From assembly GCA_026018925.1 (NCBI GenBank), contig JAKSZU010000009.1, positions 84,828,139 through 84,892,138 of the forward strand: DNA of 64,000 bases, read 5' to 3'. Shown here piece after piece: positions 44,192 through 54,790 of the stretch. Within the stretch, counting starts at the first letter, position 1. Every line of letters begins with the position of its first letter. The stretch is from Tupaia tana (Eukaryota; Chordata; Mammalia; Scandentia; Tupaiidae). The translations under genes and the position numbers were made by a program. The notes beneath the pieces were generated by a model, which saw only the letters and a list, made by a program, of their open reading frames with translations, had not been told where the DNA came from and ran no database searches.

Positions 44192-45136
44192 ATGGGACAA
44201 GAGCTTAGTCGGCACGAACTACCTGTTCAGGACTTAAAAGAAGCCCTTGCCATTATGGTCACTAAGGGAGAGCAGATCATGCAAAATGATCAACCCCAGG
44301 AGGAGGCTATAGCCGCCTCAGATCTAACCAAGGATTCTAAAATTGAAAAAGGACAGGGAGAGAATCTTATTTCCTTAGATAGTGAGAAAGAAGTAACACA
44401 TTTTACTAAACAATCGGATGTCAGGTCAAAACAACTTAAGAAACCAAAAATCAATGAGAAAGTTACAAACCTTGAAAAGCCTCAGAAAAAATTATACCCA
44501 TCTCTTACAGAGCTTAAAGCTCATTTGGATAATCAATTGACTAATTCTGAGGAAGAAACTTTAGAACCAAAGACAGTCAAAAATAACAACTCAAAATGGC
44601 TGCCTGAAAAATAAATTTTAGAAACAAAGACTGCCACGTGCAATAACCCAAAATGGCCGTCTGAAGAAAAAACTTTAGAAACAAAGGCAGCCAAATACAA
44701 TAATCCAAAATGGCCGCCTTTCAAAAAACGACCGCCATCTTACAACTCGGTCGCATCTGCATCAGATTTGGTGATGCTGGTTATTGACCCTAGGGAAGAG
44801 ATTTTGAATGAAATTAAACAATTTGAAGAACAAATTCAATTAGAAAAGAAACATCAAGACTTAATATCACAATTGGAAAAACTAAGAGTGGGTAAGTATA
44901 AAAGTACAGATTCCTCACCAAATTGCTATCAGCCCACTTTTACCCCTGGCACAAAAATTAAACCAGTTCAGATACCACAACCATCAATGAACTTTGAGAA
45001 ACAGGAAGCCTTCCCAGTAACAGAAACCACAGATCAACAAGGGCAAGCATGGCGCCACGTACGTGGCTTTGATTTTAACATTATAAAAGAAATTAAAATA
45101 GCAGTTGCTCAATATGTACAGCTCCATATACTTTAG
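44192..45136 (+). pseudogene. gag: ERV1 gag remnant: matrix, variable repeat region and capsid start
   Basis: Opens MGQELSRHELP, a myristoylation-type start shared with betaretroviral Gag. The frame runs 140 codons to a TAA at about 44612, then resumes in the same frame. The next part is charged and repetitive: 19-residue units with LETK-A--NNPKWP (three units, 44560-44720). It continues through a glutamate-rich helix (DPREEILNEIKQFEEQIQLEKKH) to the capsid-start-like text [25 protein letters not shown]. The frame is lost at about 45115, and capsid sequence then joins env TM near 45165. Non-functional. Confidence 0.88.
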
Positions 45137-45161
45137 CCATAGTTGACTCGGTGGCAGAAAA

Positions 45162-45590
45162 TTGGCTTCTACTGTTACCTTTGTTCAGGACCAATTAGAC
45201 TCCCTTGCAGTAGTACTCCAAAATAGATGTGGGTTAGACCTCTTCTTGGCAGAACAGGGGGGTCTCTGTCTTGCTTTACAGGAACGCTGCTGCTTTTATG
45301 CCAACAAGTCTGACATAGTTCATGATAAGCTCAACCAATTACAAGAAGGTCTTCTTCAATGTAGAATAAAAACTTGCTGACAACCCCTTATGGACTGCGT
45401 GGAATGGACTTCTCCCCTTTTTCCTCCCCATACTTGGTCCAATTCTGGGTTTACTGATTGTTTGCTCTTTGGGGCCTGTTCTCTTTAGTAAGCTCATGGC
45501 TTTCCTTAAACACCAAATTGATGACTCCATAAAAATGCAGCCTATCCAAGTCCACTACCACAACCTGGAGATGGAGTATCACGGAGCCTA
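45162..45590 (+). pseudogene. env: ERV1 env transmembrane remnant, fused to gag by deletion
   Basis: Directly after the capsid fragment comes the TM ectodomain region with the [29 protein letters not shown] motif (the conserved CX6CC disulfide region of gamma/D-type Env), a frameshift near 45380, then the hydrophobic anchor ([26 protein letters not shown]) and a short tail to the stop near 45590. The surface subunit and fusion peptide are absent. One deletion removed the 3' part of gag, all of pol and most of env. Confidence 0.88.
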
Positions 45591-45821
45591 AATTGTGCTC
45601 CTGCCTGAGGCGTGAATTGATTAACCAAAGATGGGTAAGAGAGTCTGAGCCTAACAGCTGTACAGTCCTCCCACCTAAGACAGGAAACCCATCAGTGCAA
45701 TGGGATTCTCCAATGACGGGTAAGGATGTACATGTGGCTCTAAAATGACTCCAACCTAAGACAGGCATGATTCCTCCAGGCCTTTTCTCCTCTCTTTAAT
45801 AAAATAAAAAAAGGCGGACAT

Positions 45822-46212
45822 GTGGAGGGCACTGCATATGGGAGCCATCTTGAGCTATCCACCATCTTGAGCTATCCACCATCTTGAAACCATTAGGTTT
45901 CACTTCCTCACTGAGCAAACCGTTTCTCCGAAATCATGTGACCAACCATTCTCCACGGAAGTAGTTGGGTTTCTAGGCAACGGGAGAGATCCACCCACAC
46001 CAGTGATTGGTTCATGCTGTTCTATCTCATTTGCATTTCAGGCAACCAATCAATGCCCACCAGCCTGTATATAAGCTCGCTGTTCTTCCTCAATAAACGG
46101 AAGACTTGATCAGCACCTTGTTTTGTCTCCACTCTGTGTGTCTGTGTGTATTTGTCCCATCTCTCACTCCCTCCTCCAGGAAACCTGTTCAACTGTCTTG
46201 CAGATTGGGACA
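45822..46212 (+). repeat. ERV1 3' LTR
   Basis: Preceded by the polypurine tract AAAATAAAAAAAGGCGGACA and starts TGTGGAGGGCAC. It repeats the CCATCTTGAGCTATCC units, octamer-like ATTTGCAT and AATAAA. It ends near GGGACA at 46212, where L1-type monomer sequence starts. Confidence 0.9.
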
Positions 46213-47470
46213 GAACTGGCCCCCACTGACTCCCATCCAGACCCCCCAGGCCGGGATCCACCCAGACACATAGGCAGGTAGAAAGTTCCTCCATTTTTTT
46301 TCTTCTTTTTGTCCTCCATTCTTTGTAAATTTGTTCCTCTCCCTCTCTCCACAGACTGCCCCTTTGGCTGTAGCAGCCAGCAGCCTGGTACATCTGAAGA
46401 CACCTGGCCAGCAAGGAGGCAACACTGCCCCCACCGACTCCCACCAAGACCCCCCAGTCCATGATACACCCAGACCCATAGGAAGGTCGAAATTTTCTCC
46501 ATTTTTTTTCTTATTTATTGTCCATTTATTGTCCCCCACTCTTTTGTACATTTCTTCCTCTCCCTCTCTCCACAGACTGCCCCTTTGGCTGTAGCAGACA
46601 GCAGACTGGTACACCTGAAGGCACCTGGTGAGCAAGGGGGCAACACTGCACCCACCAACTCCCATTCAGACTCCCCAGTCCAGGATCCACCCAGACCCAT
46701 AGACTGCCCCTTTGGCTATAGCAGTTAGCACCCTAGAACATCTGAAGGCACCTGGCCACCAAGGGGGCAACATTTCCTCTACCAACTCCCATCCAGACCC
46801 CCCAGTCCAGGATCCACCGAGACCCGTAGGCAGGTAGAAAGTTCTTCCATTTTTTTTCTTCTTTACTGTACCCCATTCTTTTGTAAATTTCTTCCTCTCC
46901 CTTTCTGCACAGACTGCCCCTTTGGCTGTGGCAGCCAGCAGCCTGGTACATCTGAAGGCACCTGGACAGCAAGGGGCCAATACTGACCCCACCAACTCCC
47001 ATCCAAACTGACCAGTCCAGGATCCACACAGACCCATGGACTGCCCCTTTGGCTGTAGCAGACAGCAGCCTAGTACATCTGAATGCACCTGGCCAGTAAG
47101 GGGCAACACTGCCCCCATCTACTCTTATCCAGACCCCCCAGTCCAGAATCCACCCAGACCCATTGGCAGGTAGAAAATTCCTCCATTTTTTAAAATTCTT
47201 TAATGTCCCCCATTCTTTTGTAAATTTCTTCCTCTCCCTCTCTCCACAGACTGCTACTTTGGCTGTAGCAGCTAGCAGCCTGGTACATCTGAAGGCACCT
47301 GGCCACCAACGGGGCAACACTGTCCCCACAGACTCACATGCATATCTCCCAGTCCAGGATCCACCCAGACCTGTAGGCAGGTAGAAAGTTCCTCTATTTT
47401 TTTCTTCTTTACTCTCCCCCATTCTTTTGTAAATTTCTACCTCTTCCTCTATCTACAAACTGTCCCTTTG
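46213..47470 (+). repeat. Type-2 L1 promoter monomers, alternating long and short units
   Basis: Units begin GACTGCCCCTTTGGCTGTAGCAG at about 46354, 46574, 46703, 46912, 47039, 47250 and 47460. Long units are about 210-220 bp. Two short units (127-129 bp) lack the T-rich half (AGGTAGAAAGTTCCTCC... to TTTGTAAATTTC...CCACA). They share no clear sequence with type-1 monomers. A related single unit precedes L1-F at 54791. Open frames on the minus strand here are chance products of the repeats. Confidence 0.85.
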
Positions 47471-47795
47471 GCTGTAGCAGCCATCTTTAGTCCTCTCTCT
47501 CCTCCTTTCTTTTCCCTTATATTATCTTCTCTTCTTCTTCTATCTTGTCAGAGGGCCTAGCTAGGTCTAGAATCAGAGATCTGAAATTTTCTAGTCATAT
47601 TAAGTTATATTGTTTTCTCTCTTATATAGAACCAGATGTGAAAAAGGAGATTCTGCTCTTCAGACACCTGACTATAGTATCTTTTTGAGGCCACATTACT
47701 AAAAGCAACAGAACAGAGACTTTGGCAGACGTCAATTCCCAACAAAAGGGAAACACACTCCTATCCAGTGAAACAATCGCCTAACAGGTAGGTAA
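47471..47795 (+). other. L1-H unique 5' UTR
   Basis: Matches the L1-F leader at 55000-55380: CTTATATTATC, CAGAGGG-CTAG--AGGTCTAGAATCA, GCTCTTCAGACACCTGA-TATAGTA and AGGGAAACACA. It differs from the leader of L1-B and L1-D. Confidence 0.8.
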
Positions 47796-49053
47796 ATGTT
47801 AGTACATCTTCCAATGGCTAGAAGCAAAAGAGCCTCAGGTATGAATAAGCAAGGAAATATATCTCCATCAAAGGTACAGAGTAACTCCCCTCCATCTTTC
47901 TTGCTAATGGATGACGTTACCAAAATGTCAGGCAAAGAATTTCGAACATTTATGGTGGACACATTCTTAGAGTTGCAACAGAAAAGAGACAATGAGCTAC
48001 AGGAGATGAGAAAGTCATTCCAAGATATGAAAGAAGAAATGGACACTCTGAGAAAGAACCAGATGAAGCTATTAGAGATAAAGTCTGGAAAAGAGGAAAT
48101 CAAAAACTCCCTTGAAAGTATTAAAAGTTGATTAGATCATGCTGAAGACTGAATCTCTGATGTAGAAGATAAAATCTCTGACCTAGAAAGAACCACAAAA
48201 AGATAGAGAAAAATAACAAAAACCCAAGAGGATAATATACGAGAAATACTAGATTCCATTAGACGCCCAAATATCAGAATAATTGGTATCCTGGAAGGTG
48301 AAGAAAGTAATAATGGCATGGAAAATCTATTCCATGAAATCCTGGAAGAAAATTTCCTGAGTCTAGAGAGGCACTCTAACATCAAGATCCAAGAAATACA
48401 AAGGACCCCAGTTTGAATCAGCCCCAGAAGATCTTCTCCAAGGCACATCTTAGCCAGACTATCCAAGACCACAGATAAAGACATGATACTAAAAATGGCA
48501 AGAGAGAAATGAGAAGTGATGTACAAAGTCATCCTATCAGGCTAACACCAGATCTCTCAACAGAAACAATGCAAGCGGGAACCAGCAGTTAGCGTAATGG
48601 CTATGTCGCTGGACTCCCACGTAGTCGACCGCGGTTCGCGTCTCGGACCCGGTGGCTTACAACTCACGCCGGGCGCGTGTGCGTGCGTGCCCAAGATCCC
48701 GAGAGGAGAATGGAGGAGAAGGGATTGCGGCGTGACCATCCCCCCTGGGGGGTGATTTCTCGCTTTCTGTCTCTATGTCTCTCTCTGTCTGTCTGGCGAG
48801 CGCACGCGCCCTATAGCAAAAATCCTCTCCAAAAAAAAAAAGAAAAGAAACAATGCAAGCAAGGAAAGATTGGGAAGATATATTGAAAGTGCTAAGAGAG
48901 AAACAATTTCAACCAAGATTATTGTATCCTGCAAGATTATCCTTCATATGGAAAAAAAAGATTAAAATCTTCTCAAACAAGACCTGAAAGAATTTGCCAT
49001 CATCAGACCAGCTCTTCAAGAAACCCTGAAGAAAGTACTGTTCCAGGAAAACT
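47796..49053 (+). pseudogene. L1-H ORF1
   Basis: Start region MARSKRASGMNKQGNISPSK (the second ATG at 47838 aligns better with other copies). MSGKEFRTFMVDTFLELQQKRDNELQEMRKSF leads into the coiled coil, with a TGA at 48129. The RRM (RRPNIRIIGILEGEESNNG-like) and C-terminal blocks remain, split by SINE copy 16. About 330 codons without the SINE. Broken. Confidence 0.88.
48577..48844 (+). mobile_element. tRNA-derived SINE, copy 16 (CpG-rich, young)
   Basis: Target duplication AGAAACAATGCAAGC at about 48560-48574 and 48845-48859. It retains almost all CpGs of the family consensus (GTCGACCGCGGTTCGCG, GCCGGGCGCG, TTGCGGCGTG), suggesting a recent insertion. Confidence 0.95.
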
Positions 49054-49099
49054 AAAGAGCTAACAGACAGAAACAAAGGAATAAAAGGCTGCTGTGACA

Positions 49100-52000
49100 A
49101 TGGCCAACTTAAACGTCGGGACAGATCCAGTTACATCGATAATAACATTAAATGTGAATGCATTAAATTCTCCAATCAAGAGACACAGACTGGCTGAATG
49201 GATAAAAAAACACAGACCCTCGATCTCTTGCCTACAAGAAACCCACATCATGGATAAAGACATACATAGACTGAAAGTGAAGGGTTGGGAAAAGTTTTTC
49301 CATGCAAATGGAAACCAAAAAAGAGCTGGAGATGCGATACTAATTTGTGACAAAATAGGCTTTAAAACAAAAACTGTTCAAAGAGACAAAGAAGGGCACT
49401 ACATTGTAGTAAAAGGATCAATAGATCAAGAAGATATACCTCGGGAACCAGCAGTTAGCGCAATGGCTATGTCTCTGGATTCCCACGTAGTTGACCGCGG
49501 TTCGTGTCCCAGACCCGGTGACTTAAAACTCTCGCTGGGCACGTGTGCGTGCATGCCCAAGATCCCGAGAGGAGAATGGAGGAGAAGGGATTGTGGCGTG
49601 ACCATCCCCCTGGGGGGTGATTTCTCGCTTTCTGTTTCTATGTCTCTCTCTGTCTGTCTGTCAAGCGCACGCACCCTATAGTGAAAATCTCTCCAAAAAA
49701 AAAAAAAAAGAAGATATACCTCTTATAAATATCTATGCACGTAACACAGGAGCACACAAATATGTGAAGGAAAGACAGTTAGATGTAAAAGGGGAGATAG
49801 ACTGCAATACACTAATTGTTGGAGACATGAACACTGCACTATCTCCTCAGGACAGATCATCTAGACAAAAAATAGATAAACACATAAAGGATCTGAATGA
49901 TACCATAAATGAAATGCACTTAACAGACATCAATAGAATTTTCCATCCAAAAACCATGAGATACATTTTTTCTCACCCCCACATGGAATCTTTTTGAAGA
50001 TTGACCACATCATAGGGCACAAAGCAAGCCTCTACAGATGCAAAGGCATAGAAACTATTTGCAGCATCTTCTCTGACCATGATGGAATTAAACTTGAGTT
50101 TAATTTCAAGAGAAATCTTCAAAAATACTGAAATATATGGAGACTAAATAACCTACTACTGAATGACTCCACAACTACTGATGAAATAAAGTCTGAAATC
50201 AAAGGATTCATGGAAGCTAATGACAGCAAGGACATGAGTTTCCATAATCTTTGGGACACTGCAAAAGCAGACACAAGAGGGAAGTTTATAGCAATTAATG
50301 CTCATAAGAGGAAGACGGAAAGAAGGCAAATGGATCATCTAACATCATGCCTTAGAGAATTGGAGAAGCAACACCAAAATAATCCAAAAAAACTCCAGGA
50401 AAAAGGAAATAATAAAGATCAGAGCATACATAAATGAAATAGAAAATAAGTGAACTATACAGAAAATGAATGAAACTAAAAACTGGTTCTTTGAAAAGAA
50501 ACATAATCGATACACCACTAGCATGACTTATTAAGAAGAAGAGAGAAAGAAACCAGGTGAATCAAATCTGCAATGAAGGAGGCAATATAACAACAGACAT
50601 AGTAGAAATACAAAACATCATTAGAGGATACTATGAATAGCTGCATGCCACAAAACAAGACAATCTGGATGAGATGGACAAATTTGTGGACACGTATAAT
50701 CTACCAAGATTGAGCCAGGAGGATATAGAAAGTATAAATAGGCCTATAACAATCCAAGAGATTGAATCAGTAATAAATAATCTTCCAACAAAGAAAAGCC
50801 CTGGCCCTGATGGTTTCTGCTCTGAGTTCTATAAAACTTTTAAAGAAGAATTAACCCCCATTCTGCTCATCTTATTTCTAAAGATTCAAAAGGGCAAATC
50901 TGTCCCTAACTCATTCTATGAAGCTTCTATCACCATTATCCTCAAAACATATAAGGACAGGACAAGGAAGCAAAACTATAGACCAATATCTCTGATGAAT
51001 ATAGACATAAATTTTCTCAACAAGATACTAGCACACCGTATCCAACAGCTTATAAAAAAGATTACACGTCATGATCAGGTAGGCTTTATTCCAGGAATAC
51101 AAGTATGGTTGAACATATGCAAAATCATAAATGTAATACACCATATTAACAGGAAAAAAGACAAAAAACATATGGTCATATTGATCGATGCAGAAAAACC
51201 ATTTGATAAGATACAACATCCCTTTATGATCAAGTCTCTCAGCAAAATCGTCATACAAGGGTCATTTCTAAACACAATAATAGCTATGTATGAAAAACCC
51301 ATCATGAACATCATCCTGAATGGAGAAAAGCTGAACACTTTTCCACTAAAAACGGGTACCAGACAAGGATGCCGACTTTGTCCACTCTTCTTCAGTATAG
51401 TACTGGAAGTCCTTGCCAATGCAATCAGAAAAGAGGAAATAATTAAAGGCATCCAAATAGGAAAAGAAGAGGTGAAACTCTCTCTATTCACAGATGACAT
51501 GATTGTGTACATAGAAGACCCAATGATTTCCATGAAAAAATTTCTGGAAGTAATGCACCAATACAGTAAAGTTGCAGGATACAAAATTAATGTACAGAAG
51601 TCTACAGCATTTCTATATACAAACAACAGGCAGACGGAGATAGAACTGAAAAAAAAAGTTATTCCATTTACCATAGCCACCAAAATATAAGATACTTAGG
51701 GATAAATCTAACCAAAGAAGTTAAAGACCTCCATAGTTAAAGAAAACTATGAGAAGCTTAAAAAAGAAATTGAAAATGACACAAAAAAGTGGAAGGACAT
51801 CCCATGTTCCTGGATTGGAAGAATTAATATAACCAAAATGGCAATTCTACCCAAATTAATCTACCTATTTAATGCAATGCTAATCAAAGTACCAGACACA
51901 TTCTTCACAGATATTGAAAAGACAATCATAAAATTCGTCTGGAATAATAAAAGACCCCATATTGCCAAAGTAATTCTACACAATAAGAGTGGAGTGGGCG

Positions 52001-53190
52001 GCATCTCACTCCCTGACCCAAAAATATACTACAAAGCTGTGGTAATCAAAACAGCATGGTACTGGCCCAGGAACAGACATGTGGACCAATGGGACAGAAT
52101 TGAGTCCACAGGAATAAATTCCCAATCATTCAGTCAACTTATTTTTGATGAGGGGTACCAGTCAATTCAGTTGGCAAAGGAAAACCTCTTCAGCAAATGG
52201 TGCTGGAAAAACTGGATTTCCACCTGTAGAAAGATGAATCTGAACCCCTACCTCTCATCTTTGACAAAAATCAAGTCAAGGTGGTTCAAGAATCTAAATA
52301 TAAGACCCCAACCTATTAAACTGCTTCTAGAAAACACTGGGGAAATTCTGGGAGACATTGGGGTAGGGAAAGACTTCTTACATAAGACCCCCAAAGCACA
52401 GTCGATAATCCCCAAAATAGACATGTGAGATTACATCAGACTAAGAAGTTTCTGCATGGCAAAAGACACAGTAACTAGTGTGAATCAACAGTCCTTGGAA
52501 TGGGAAAATATTTTTGTAAATTATGCATCAGATAAGGGACTGATAACCAGAATACACAAAGAAGTAAGGAAGCTGATTGGAAAAAAGATGATCGACCCTA
52601 TTAAAAGATGGGAGAAGGATTTGAAAAATCACTCTCTAAAGATGATGTATGAATAGCCAAATGCATATGAAAAAATGCCGAACATCCCTCATTGTAAGGG
52701 AAATGCAGATCAAAACAACAATGAGATACCACCTAACCCCAGTCAGAATGACTAAGGTTAAAAAAACAAAAAATGATAAGTTTTGGCGGAGGTGTGGTGA
52801 ATGGGGAACTCTTTTACACTGCTGGTGGGAATATAAATTAGTCCAACCACTGTGGAGAACAATTTGGAGATTCCTCAAAAGTCTACAAATAGAACTGCCA
52901 TATGATCCAGCAATCCCATTTCTTGGTATCTACGCAAAGGACAGAAGAATTCTTCATTGGAAAAGTGCTTGCACATCGATGTTTATTGTGGCACTTTTCA
53001 TGATTGCTAAGACATAGAACCAACCCAAATGCCCCCATATGGATGAATGGATTGAAAAACTGTGGCATATATATTCAATGGAATACTATTCAGCCATAAA
53101 AAAAAAACAACAAAACCCTAGCTTTTTACAGAAAGTAGAAGAATATGGAAGATTTACTGCTGAGTGAAACAAACCAGGCTATGAAGGAGA
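49100..53190 (+). pseudogene. L1-H ORF2
   Basis: Starts [25 protein letters not shown] (the usual NVNGLN glycine is alanine), then QETHIMDKD, SINE copy 17, GDMNTALSP and SDHDGIK in shifted frames. A 338-codon open block (50674-51690) holds RT motifs: LIDAEKPFD (A), [15 protein letters not shown] (B) and [14 protein letters not shown] (C). Further blocks lie at 51838-52428 and 52649-53017. The C-domain keeps the histidine (GTLLHCWW), but the final cysteine is tyrosine (CX3CX7HX4Y). Numerous frameshifts. Confidence 0.9.
49444..49707 (+). mobile_element. tRNA-derived SINE, copy 17
   Basis: Target duplication AAGAAGATATACCTC-like at 49428-49442 and about 49708-49722 in L1-H ORF2. Fairly CpG-rich. 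Confidence 0.95.
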
Positions 53191-53490
53191 GGCACTGTAT
53201 GTCCCCACTTAATATATACCAAGTGTCCACACTCTATAACTGAAACTGACGGGCTAAAGGATGTACAAACACAAGAGATGGGTCTGAATGCCAGATATGG
53301 TATGTGTGGACGAGTGGGGCCTGAGAAAAGACATTTGGAGGAGGGATACGGAGACAGAATTGTTGAGACAGGGAGGTAGTATTGCTATATTTTGATCAAC
53401 TGGACTGGGGAGAAATGTTCACATATTGAAATGATAACCTTGTAAGCTAAATAATGTGATTGAATGTATTAAAAATGTAAATAAAAGGAA

Positions 53491-53715
53491 AAAAAAGAGT
53501 ATAAGACAATGTAGTGGGGAAAAGAAAGTCTCTTTAGCAAATGTGTTGGAAGAATTGGATATCCATCTACAGCCAAATAAAAATAAACCCCCTATCTGTT
53601 GCCATTAACTAGAATTAACTCAAAATAAATTTTAAAAATTTGAATATAAAGCCTTGAACTAAAAAACTGCTAGTGGAAAATGTAAGGGAAACTTTTGAAG
53701 ATGTGATTGGATTAA
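53491..53715 (+). mobile_element. L1-J fragment (old ORF2 piece)
   Basis: Diverged ORF2 text corresponding to [13 protein letters not shown], then NLNIKP-TKKLLVENV-ETFEDV. It follows the L1-H tail directly. Confidence 0.7.
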
Positions 53716-53812
53716 AAAAGTGATACATATATCCTCTACAATATACACAATTATATGAAACAATGAATTCCTATTGTTTTACTCAAAATGAATGAATATG
53801 TAAGACTTAAAC
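53716..53812. other. No feature seen
   Basis: Short AT-rich stretch before the foldback element. Confidence 0.4.
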
Positions 53813-54102
53813 CTGAGCTGTGGGAGGCTGCACACCAGCGAGTCTGCCGAGGTTACTCAGAGAGCAAACAATTGCCATGATTGGTTGTAAAAGGTGGGTT
53901 ATGATTGGTTGTAAAAGGTGGGTTATGATTGGTTGCTTTTGGACCAATCATGAGGTGCCAGATATGCAAATCTGAGGGATTCTAGTGGCCAATCAGAGCA
54001 AGGTTTCGAAGGTCAGGTTTTTTGAAGGGAACCAATCATGGCAATTGTTTACTCTCTGAGAAACTGCGGCAGACTCACTGGTGCGCAGCGTCCCACACTG
54101 AG
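53813..54102. mobile_element. 290-bp foldback element with about 73-bp inverted arms
   Basis: The left arm 53813-53886 and right arm 54031-54102 are inverted repeats sharing CACCAG-GAGTCTGCCG, CTCAGAGAG-AAACAATTGCC and ATGATTGGTT. Between them are a 24-bp tandem repeat (ATGATTGGTTGTAAAAGGTGGGTT, two full units plus a part, 53877-53937), further CCAAT motifs and the octamer ATGCAAAT at about 53964. AATAAA follows at about 54145. It could be a foldback transposon or an LTR with unusual symmetry. No target duplication was confirmed. Confidence 0.6.
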
Positions 54103-54164
54103 CAACCTAAGTCTCAGTCCACATTTTTAACAGTTTGCTAGCAATAAATTCTGTATTCCTTCAA

Positions 54165-54382
54165 AAAAAATCTACAGTTTTAATACAATTCCTATAAACT
54201 TCAAGAGATGATCTTCACAGATCTTGAAAAGACAATGATAGAATTTGTGTGGAATCATCAAAGACCCCATATTGCTAAGCAATTCTGTGCAAGAAAAGTG
54301 GAGTGGGTGGCATTGCACTCACAGAGTCCAGAATATTTTATAAAACTGTGGTAATCAAAACAGAATAGCATTGGCACAAAAA
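54165..54382 (+). mobile_element. L1-J ORF2 fragment, left of family X
   Basis: Reads through [31 protein letters not shown] text to KQNSIGTKT, then family X copy 3. It resumes at 54691. Confidence 0.8.
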
Positions 54383-54690
54383 CGTGGGGAAAGGCATAGA
54401 AAGCAACCATGGATACCAGAGACACTGTGGAAGGAGTGTGGAAGATGGCAGAGGGTGAGAGATAGGGAATTAAGGATAGGAAGCAAAAGCAAAATACACA
54501 GGAAACAAAAAATGGAAAATTATTTGTTGACAATAACACGTATGTTGATGTGCTTGATTGAGCCAATATACAGTGTATTCTGGATGGAAAATCTCATTTT
54601 GTATGACATAATGATGTATAGCATGTATATAACCAAGGTTACTATATCCTGCAATTAATGTAAATAAAGAAATTTAAATTAACAAAAATA
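54383..54690 (+). repeat. Repeat family X, copy 3, inserted in L1-J
   Basis: Shares the full block order with 34070-34352. It separates GGCACAAAAAC (left) from AACAGACAGGTAGACCAATGG (right), which are consecutive in L1 ORF2. This demonstrates X as a separate mobile unit of about 300 bp with an A/T-rich 3' end. Confidence 0.8.
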
Positions 54691-54790
54691 AACAGACAGG
54701 TAGACCAATGGAACAGAATAGAGACCCCAGAAATAAATATCAAAACATACAGTCAACTGATTTTTGACAAAGATAAAAGTCAATCCAATG
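54691..54790 (+). mobile_element. L1-J ORF2 fragment, right of family X
   Basis: [30 protein letters not shown] text ending at CAATCCAATGGG, where the L1-F leader starts. Confidence 0.8.

Larger units (their letters stand above)
43513..46212 (+). mobile_element. ERV1: internally deleted betaretrovirus-like provirus
   Basis: 2.7 kb with 5' LTR 43513-43931, lysine-tRNA-like primer site, splice-donor-like leader, gag start, a gag-to-env junction, env TM end, polypurine tract (45803-45821) and 3' LTR 45822-46212. It lacks pol, the rest of gag and the env surface subunit. Left flank CAGACT. The right flank is an L1 promoter monomer and does not match. The matching flank is beside ERV2 at 55621-55626. 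Confidence 0.9.
46213..53490 (+). mobile_element. L1-H: near full-length LINE-1 with type-2 monomers
   Basis: Promoter monomers (46213-47470), unique 5' UTR (47471-47795), ORF1 (47796-49053), ORF2 (49100-53190), 3' UTR and A-rich tail (to 53490). Two SINEs lie inside. The left end abuts the ERV1 3' LTR in the middle of a monomer. Older than L1-D by its damage. Confidence 0.9.

Noticed and set aside
46022..47422. Overlapping minus-strand open frames up to 229 codons with glycine/tryptophan-rich repeats
   Set aside because: Antisense reading of type-2 monomers. No start context, domain or conserved frame.
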